Positions 59,882 through 64,000 of a stretch of 64,000 nucleotides of DNA are shown piece after piece. The DNA is from a virus. The stretch lies in the IMG/VR virus record IMGVR_UViG_3300020172_000524, positions 1 to 64,000 of that record; one strand, written 5' to 3'. The translations under genes were made by a program, and so were the position numbers. A model generated the notes under the pieces. That model saw only the letters and a list, made by a program, of their open reading frames with translations, had not been told where the DNA came from and ran no database searches. How positions within the stretch are numbered: position 1 is the first letter of the stretch; the number at the start of each line of letters is the position of its first letter.

Positions 59882-61852
59882 TTACTTCTTCCAATATGGT
59901 GCAATACAGGGATCTGCTTTAAGAGGAACTCTCTTACAAAACTTAGCACCTGCATCTACCATTGCTTTTTCTAATTGTGCAGCAGCCTGTTGCGCAATTT
60001 CCTCAGGTGTTTCTATTAATATCTCATCGTGTATTATATTGACCATCAATACTTTAAACAATAAGTTATTAGGTACTAGATACTTAGTCCAGAAATACAC
60101 ACAAGCTAACTTAGTAATCTCTGCGGATTCACCTTGGATAGGATAGTTTAAAGACATGCGTTCAATGTCTCCACGTTTTCTAAAGAATTGACTTACCTTT
60201 TCTTTCATCTCTCTAGCCGTAGGTGTGTTTGCATTCTTCATCTGCTTGTACCTGTCCCAGAAATCTTTGTTCATCTCATTCTTAAGTTTAGAAAACTCAT
60301 CGTAGTAATCTACGTAAGACTTCTTACCTGTTACGGGTGAGATAAGAACATAGCCATTCTCTACACCAAACTTCTTTGCTTCAGTAAAATAAGCTGCTAA
60401 TCCTGGGAAGGCTCTAAAGTATGCATCATAGATAGACTGACCTTGTTCTACATTTAGTCCTAATTGATCTGCAATACCAATACCTGAGCCACCGTAGTTA
60501 ATAGCAAAGCCTGCAACTTTAGCTGATTGACGCTTATCCTTGTGTTTCTTTTTGATGTCATTAAGATCCATACCATCTAACTCAGGATACATCTTGCTCG
60601 CAATAAAGCTGTGCATATCACCTAAGTCATTATCGTAGAATTCTAAAAGGTTTTTATCTAGACACTTGTTAACTAATACAATTTGTTCTTGACCTGTATA
60701 GTCACAACCTACTAGAGTGTTTCCTTCTGATGCTACAAAGCAAGATCGAGTTTCTTGGTCTGAGGGAATGTTCTGAAAGTTAAAGTTCTTTACGTCTCCT
60801 GATTTACCACCACTAGATAAGCGTCCTGTGTTCATCAACTGCTTAAACTGTGTGTGGATTCTTCCGCTTACTGGATTAATTTGATCTATCCAGTTCTGTC
60901 CGTAAGTACCTATGTCCTTTTGAGCTCCCTTAAACTTTAAATAAAGCTCAATAATGGGGTATTTTGAGCTGTATTTTACTAGATGGTTAGCTTCAATGGT
61001 GTCTTTAGTCTTTCCTTTCTCTACTACCTTAGTGTTTACACCTAGTGCTTGAAAGAATTCTACTACCTGTGAAGGTGAGTTCCAATTCACATTAACCTTA
61101 GTCGAAGAAGAGAAGAGGTCAAGTTGAGAGTCGATAAACTTTTCCATCTTATTATCTAGGATGAATTGGTTTAACTGTGCTTCAGCTTCATCTGCTATGG
61201 CTTGTACTTTGTTTATCTTAGCTGTCCATTGCTCTACGTCTAGTTTCATTCCTGAATACTCGATGTAGGCTAGTACTAATACAAACTTATTGTCCAAATC
61301 AATGGACACTGAGGTACCATCTGCTAGCTGTAAGAACTCTTGTTTGTCCTTTAATTCGTGTAGATACTTTACGTCATACGCAGAGTATTTTACGAAACCT
61401 TCAGTAAGTCTACCTGTAATATTTAGTCGCTCTTCTTTGCTTAGTATGATTCCACAATGACGTAATACACAAGCAGCAAGTGAGCATCTATGGCTTTCTA
61501 TACCTAGGCGAGATGTTTTTTCTCCTAAGAAGGTATCATATACCTTTGTTGGAATTACCCTATAATGATAAAGGAATCTTAGGTCAAACTTTAAGTTATG
61601 ACCAATAAGACCCTTAGTCTCTAATAACTCTTTGTATTCGTTGATGTCAATCGTAGTTAAGTCTATTACGTATTGAACATCATTATCTCCTAACTGAAGA
61701 GTATACAGTTTAGTAGTGTAAGGATCGAAACCTGAGGTCTCTGTGTCCAAACCTATCCACTCTAACTTGTTTAAGTATTCGAGGGACTCTTGTACTGTAG
61801 TAAGGGTAATGTCGGGTAAGGAGATATCTTGTTTGGTAACTAGATATATCAT
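59882..61852 (-). CDS. polA: Family A DNA polymerase with 3'-5' exonuclease domain
   Basis: In this 656-residue protein the exonuclease has all three motifs: D36-T-E38, N-L-K-F-D90 and Y-S-A-Y-D160. The polymerase domain has T-G-R-L-S-S (342-347), motif A D384-Y-T-G-Q-E, motif B K440-R-Q-S-A-K-V-A-G-F-A-I-N-Y (Tyr453) and motif C H608-D-E610. No 5' nuclease domain is present, as is usual for phage replicative polymerases. Family A polymerases are one of the two types used by crAss-like phages. Start and preceding stop overlap as ATGA. Confidence 0.95.
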   Translation of the reverse strand: MIYLVTKQDISLPDITLTTVQESLEYLNKLEWIGLDTETSGFDPYTTKLYTLQLGDNDVQYVIDLTTIDINEYKELLETKGLIGHNLKFDLRFLYHYRVIPTKVYDTFLGEKTSRLGIESHRCSLAACVLRHCGIILSKEERLNITGRLTEGFVKYSAYDVKYLHELKDKQEFLQLADGTSVSIDLDNKFVLVLAYIEYSGMKLDVEQWTAKINKVQAIADEAEAQLNQFILDNKMEKFIDSQLDLFSSSTKVNVNWNSPSQVVEFFQALGVNTKVVEKGKTKDTIEANHLVKYSSKYPIIELYLKFKGAQKDIGTYGQNWIDQINPVSGRIHTQFKQLMNTGRLSSGGKSGDVKNFNFQNIPSDQETRSCFVASEGNTLVGCDYTGQEQIVLVNKCLDKNLLEFYDNDLGDMHSFIASKMYPELDGMDLNDIKKKHKDKRQSAKVAGFAINYGGSGIGIADQLGLNVEQGQSIYDAYFRAFPGLAAYFTEAKKFGVENGYVLISPVTGKKSYVDYYDEFSKLKNEMNKDFWDRYKQMKNANTPTAREMKEKVSQFFRKRGDIERMSLNYPIQGESAEITKLACVYFWTKYLVPNNLLFKVLMVNIIHDEILIETPEEIAQQAAAQLEKAMVDAGAKFCKRVPLKADPCIAPYWKK

Positions 61853-62493
61853 TTTAAAATGGGTCCTACTATCTTGTTATAATCATTTAAAGCCTGTTTA
61901 AGCTTTTCATACTTCTGCTCTTGTGAGTAGTTGCCTTGTTCAATATCCGTAAGGCAGGTTCTATACACATCGTAGATAAGCTTTCTATCGTGGTTACTTA
62001 ACTTAAGAATCTTATTCGAAAGTTGTAGCATGTCTTCTGTGGTATCTTCTCCCCATATTCTGTTTAGGGACTTACCTAAGTTCCATACGTGATGAGGGGT
62101 ATAAAGATTGCACTTAGGACAAGCGGGTAATAAGTTAGTTAAGTGATAACGAGTAGATACTTTAGTTCTACCTACAAAGTGAGCACATTGAAGTCCTTTA
62201 GGATCTAGAGTAATTTCACAAGCATGACACTTATTAATGTGTGCAGCCCTTACTAGCCATGATGTTATTTGGTCTAACCTGCTTTGGGTAATGGTTTCTT
62301 GCTTGATCTTACGTTTGATTTCTTTGCGGACTTTTTGCTTAGCTTTCTTTTCTTTTACTACGCATCCTGCACAAAGTCTCTTAGTCTTGTTGGCGATAGC
62401 TTTTACTTTACCGCACTCAGAGCAAGGCTTCTGCAAGTCTCTTTCTTCGGGATTTCCTTTTACAGGAACTTTCTTGATTGTTCTCTTTAACAT
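61849..62493 (-). CDS. NinG/Rap-like recombination nuclease
   Basis: The 214-residue protein has a zinc ribbon (C24-x2-C27, C41-x2-C44), a basic coiled linker and an HNH-like zinc domain: C89-x2-C92, C103-A-H105, N-L-L-P-A-C125-P-K-C128. N-L-G-K-S-L-N-R-I-W-G-E-D-T follows, as in lambda NinG ('A-L-D-R-I-Y-G-E-G-T'). NinG/Rap proteins are structure-specific nucleases in phage recombination. The start lies 7 bases from a TATATTTG box, so it may be transcribed leaderless, and it is coupled to polA by ATGA. Confidence 0.75.
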   Translation of the reverse strand: MLKRTIKKVPVKGNPEERDLQKPCSECGKVKAIANKTKRLCAGCVVKEKKAKQKVRKEIKRKIKQETITQSRLDQITSWLVRAAHINKCHACEITLDPKGLQCAHFVGRTKVSTRYHLTNLLPACPKCNLYTPHHVWNLGKSLNRIWGEDTTEDMLQLSNKILKLSNHDRKLIYDVYRTCLTDIEQGNYSQEQKYEKLKQALNDYNKIVGPILK

Positions 62494-62499
62494 GGTCTA

Positions 62500-62507
62500 C
62501 AAATATA
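62500..62507 (-). promoter_or_regulatory. TATATTTG box directly before the NinG-polA operon
   Basis: On the minus strand this reads TATATTTG and ends 6 bases before the ATG at 62493. A -33 TTG is not visible at the usual distance. A promoter is still likely because a terminator for the upstream gene lies just behind it. Confidence 0.5.
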
Positions 62508-62515
62508 ACTAAAAG

Positions 62516-62540
62516 AAAAGGGGATCTGTTGACCCCCTAA
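62516..62540 (-). terminator. Terminator of the DUF932 gene
   Basis: GGGG-A-TC (62520-62526) pairs, with one mismatch, with GA-C-CCCC (62531-62537). On the minus strand the stem is followed by a U-rich run, because the plus strand reads AAAAGAAAA just before it. Confidence 0.6.
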
Positions 62541-62562
62541 TCTTTTTTGGCATGCAAGAGAA

Positions 62563-63411
62563 TTACAAAGTTAATCTAGCTTCGTGTAAAGGAGTGTAGG
62601 TTTCAGAAATTAATTCTAAGCCTCTGTTGTTGATGTTGTAAGCTGTACCGTGGATCAAAGACTCACGCTTATGCTCTATACTCTTGTGTCCCATCATATA
62701 GTTAGTGAAACGAGTTGTAGCATTAAACAAAGCATAAGCTGTATTACCATGAGTGTTATACTCAGTAGCGATAGCTTGTTTGAAATCTAAAATACGATTT
62801 TTAGTACGAGAAGCTTCTCCATCACCTCCGATAATACCTACGATAAACTCGTCTGTAACTACCTCAGGAATGTTAATCTTACTCAATTCGATTAGCTTTT
62901 CAACAAACTGCTCTTCTTGAGTAAGAGAGTTTTGTAGTTGAGAGATGATAACTGCTAATCTTCCGTGAGAGTTCTTAGTATGTCTTACCCTCTGAGAGTC
63001 TCTTAGAGCCATGTAAAACGTGTTAGCACATACAACTGTCACATTGGTTGCTCCGAAGCCAATAGGAGCACTACCATCGTGTGAAGTAAGGGCTGTAAGA
63101 AACCTCTTATTGTCAGATCCACCGATAGTAACATCAGTTAGAGGGAATTGATAGTATACTTTCTGGCCGTCTCCTAAGAAACCACCTCTTTCTCCTGAGA
63201 TATTAACCCTAGCAGCAGCTTCTAAAAGCATGTCTAAGATTTCTTCATTCTGTGTAGGAACATATTTAGATCCTACAATACCTAAGCACTTGTTAGTATC
63301 TCCTCTGAAGATACCAAAAGCAGGAGTAGGTTCTCCGTTAGGACCTACTAGTTCACGTTTGTCTACTGTCCAGTTAGTCCTGGAGGTTTCTAATAATTGT
63401 TGTTTGTTCAT
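62563..63411 (-). CDS. DUF932 family phage protein
   Basis: The 282-residue protein contains F-G-I-F-R-G-D-T-N-K-C-L-G-I-V-G-S-K-Y-V-P-T-Q-N, V-Y-Y-Q-F-P-L and F-L-T-A-L-T-S-H-D-G-S. It also has V-V-C-A-N-T-F, L-R-D-S-Q-R-V-R-H-T-K-N-S. These segments match the DUF932 family found on phages and plasmids near replication and recombination genes. The biochemical role of the family is unknown. It is coupled to the small gene upstream by ATGA and followed by a terminator. Confidence 0.8.
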   Translation of the reverse strand: MNKQQLLETSRTNWTVDKRELVGPNGEPTPAFGIFRGDTNKCLGIVGSKYVPTQNEEILDMLLEAAARVNISGERGGFLGDGQKVYYQFPLTDVTIGGSDNKRFLTALTSHDGSAPIGFGATNVTVVCANTFYMALRDSQRVRHTKNSHGRLAVIISQLQNSLTQEEQFVEKLIELSKINIPEVVTDEFIVGIIGGDGEASRTKNRILDFKQAIATEYNTHGNTAYALFNATTRFTNYMMGHKSIEHKRESLIHGTAYNINNRGLELISETYTPLHEARLTL

Positions 63412-63605
63412 AAGGCTGGTCTTTTAAATGTTTCAATAAAGTTTTGTAGTTCTTCTAATTCTTTAATTCTACCTTGTACTTCACAATATTCGTACTCGGT
63501 ACTTTGTTCCATTAGTTTGGTTTGTTTTACTCTTTCAGTAAAGTGTTCTATTAATTTAGATTTAAATTCTAAATGACTTAATGTCTCGAAATCTTGCCAA
63601 TTCAT
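63408..63605 (-). CDS. Small coiled-coil protein
   Basis: The 65-residue protein is charged and helical (F-K-S-K-L-I-E-H-F-T-E-R-V-K-Q-T-K-L, then I-K-E-L-E-E-L-Q-N-F-I). It is probably coiled coil. Its stop overlaps the DUF932 start, and its start lies 5 bases after the uracil-DNA glycosylase stop. No function was recognised. Confidence 0.55.
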   Translation of the reverse strand: MNWQDFETLSHLEFKSKLIEHFTERVKQTKLMEQSTEYEYCEVQGRIKELEELQNFIETFKRPAL

Positions 63606-63610
63606 ATTTT

Positions 63611-64000
63611 TTATTTTAAGTTTTGTAGCCAGTCTATATCATCACGATTACTGGCCATTAGTATTTCGTTTATTCTTTTAAAGTGGTTACATTCCCACTT
63701 ACCTCCAGCGTATAGAGCAGCTGCAGGATGAGGTGCTACTAATACGTGATGAAACTTATCATCAATTAAAGGAGCAAACTTTAAAGCATCTTTACCCCAG
63801 AAACAAAAGATAAGTCCTGTAGTGCTTTCGTTTAAAGTTTTGAATACAGCTTCTGTAAATTGAGTCCAATGAGCTAGGTGAGAACCTGACTTACCTTCTT
63901 CGATAGTTAAAGCTGCGTTAATTAAGAGAACTCCTTGCTTAGCCCATGCTTCTAGGTCCATGTCAATAGGAAATGATAGTTCGTCTGGATAAATGTCTTC
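63611..64000 (-). CDS. ung: Uracil-DNA glycosylase, family 1 (5' end outside window)
   Basis: The frame is open to the right edge, so the N-terminus with the catalytic Asp motif lies outside. Present are W-A-K-Q-G-V-L-L-I-N-A-A-L-T (the substrate-site Asn strand), H-W-x-x-F-T, F-C-F-W-G-K-D-A and the leucine-loop region A-P-H-P-A-A-A with the catalytic His (H-P-S-P in E. coli). C-N-H-F-K-R-I-N-E-I-L matches the UDG ending. UDG removes uracil from DNA and belongs to the known crAss-like replication block. The ATG at 63961 is internal, not the start. Confidence 0.85.
   Translation of the reverse strand, partial: EDIYPDELSFPIDMDLEAWAKQGVLLINAALTIEEGKSGSHLAHWTQFTEAVFKTLNESTTGLIFCFWGKDALKFAPLIDDKFHHVLVAPHPAAALYAGGKWECNHFKRINEILMASNRDDIDWLQNLK

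Noticed and set aside
62237-62512. Plus-strand frames opposite the NinG-like gene
   Set aside because: They are antisense to a zinc-binding protein with clear motifs; the hydrophobic translation is a shadow.
1-64000. Stop-codon reassignment (TAG or TGA), known in some crAss-like phages
   Set aside because: TAG ends genes at 1020-1022 and, on the minus strand, 59620 and 57031; TGA ends the HTH gene; large genes contain no internal TAG or TGA.
1-64000. CRISPR array or insertion sequence
   Set aside because: No regularly spaced direct repeats with unique spacers and no transposase-like protein were seen.

Overview
The window looks like a segment of a crAss-like phage genome (order Crassvirales) infecting a member of the Bacteroidota. 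Four things point there. The plus-strand block carries a crAss-type morphogenesis set: large terminase, portal, HK97-type capsid protein, P22 gp4-like tail stabilisation protein, two IHF-like proteins and a very large muzzle-like tail protein. Next to it lie giant virion proteins, one with the D-x-D-x-D metal motif of the crAss virion RNA polymerase. On the opposite strand is a compact DNA-metabolism block (family A DNA polymerase, NinG-like protein, PD-(D/E)XK nuclease, uracil-DNA glycosylase, dCMP deaminase). Finally, the recognisable promoters have the Bacteroidota form TTG-(19-20 nt)-TANNTTTG, and leaders are A-rich rather than Shine-Dalgarno-like. All three stop codons are used as stops, so the standard code applies. 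Both window edges cut through genes.

Layout. 2-1022: the end of a plus-strand gene block, with a partial fibre/adhesin-like protein carrying a dockerin-like loop and a small secreted protein. 1023-1362: a non-coding stretch full of hairpins, a candidate structured RNA. 1363-1848: a small minus-strand gene and a divergent regulatory region with a perfect inverted repeat and a strong promoter. 1849-8137: HTH protein, IHF-like protein, small proteins, terminase and portal. 8295-17093: scaffold candidate, capsid protein, further virion proteins and fibre-like proteins, separated by short GC-rich hairpin terminators. 17253-24326: tail stabilisation, IHF-like, ring/tubular and muzzle proteins. 24331-31653: small basic proteins and internal (cargo) proteins, one with a region resembling ADP-ribosyltransferases. 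31665-52448: giant proteins of about 1981, 2735 and 2009 residues, including the RNA polymerase and two zincin motifs. 52538-55431: a fibre-like protein, holin and spanin candidates, and a calcineurin-like phosphoesterase. 55433-55460: a bidirectional terminator between convergent blocks. 55518-64000 (minus): GroES-like protein, dCMP deaminase, two uncharacterised proteins (one nuclease-like), PD-(D/E)XK exonuclease, dATP/dGTP diphosphohydrolase, small proteins, DNA polymerase, NinG-like protein, DUF932 protein and partial uracil-DNA glycosylase.

How it fits together. The minus block replicates and repairs DNA and adjusts the nucleotide pool. The plus block builds the particle and loads it with internal proteins and an RNA polymerase that is expected to enter the host with the DNA. 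Promoters that look host-readable occur in front of the HTH, scaffold/capsid, tail, cargo and fibre/lysis segments, so much late transcription could be carried out by the host polymerase. Functions given for unrecognised genes are inferred from position and visible sequence features only.
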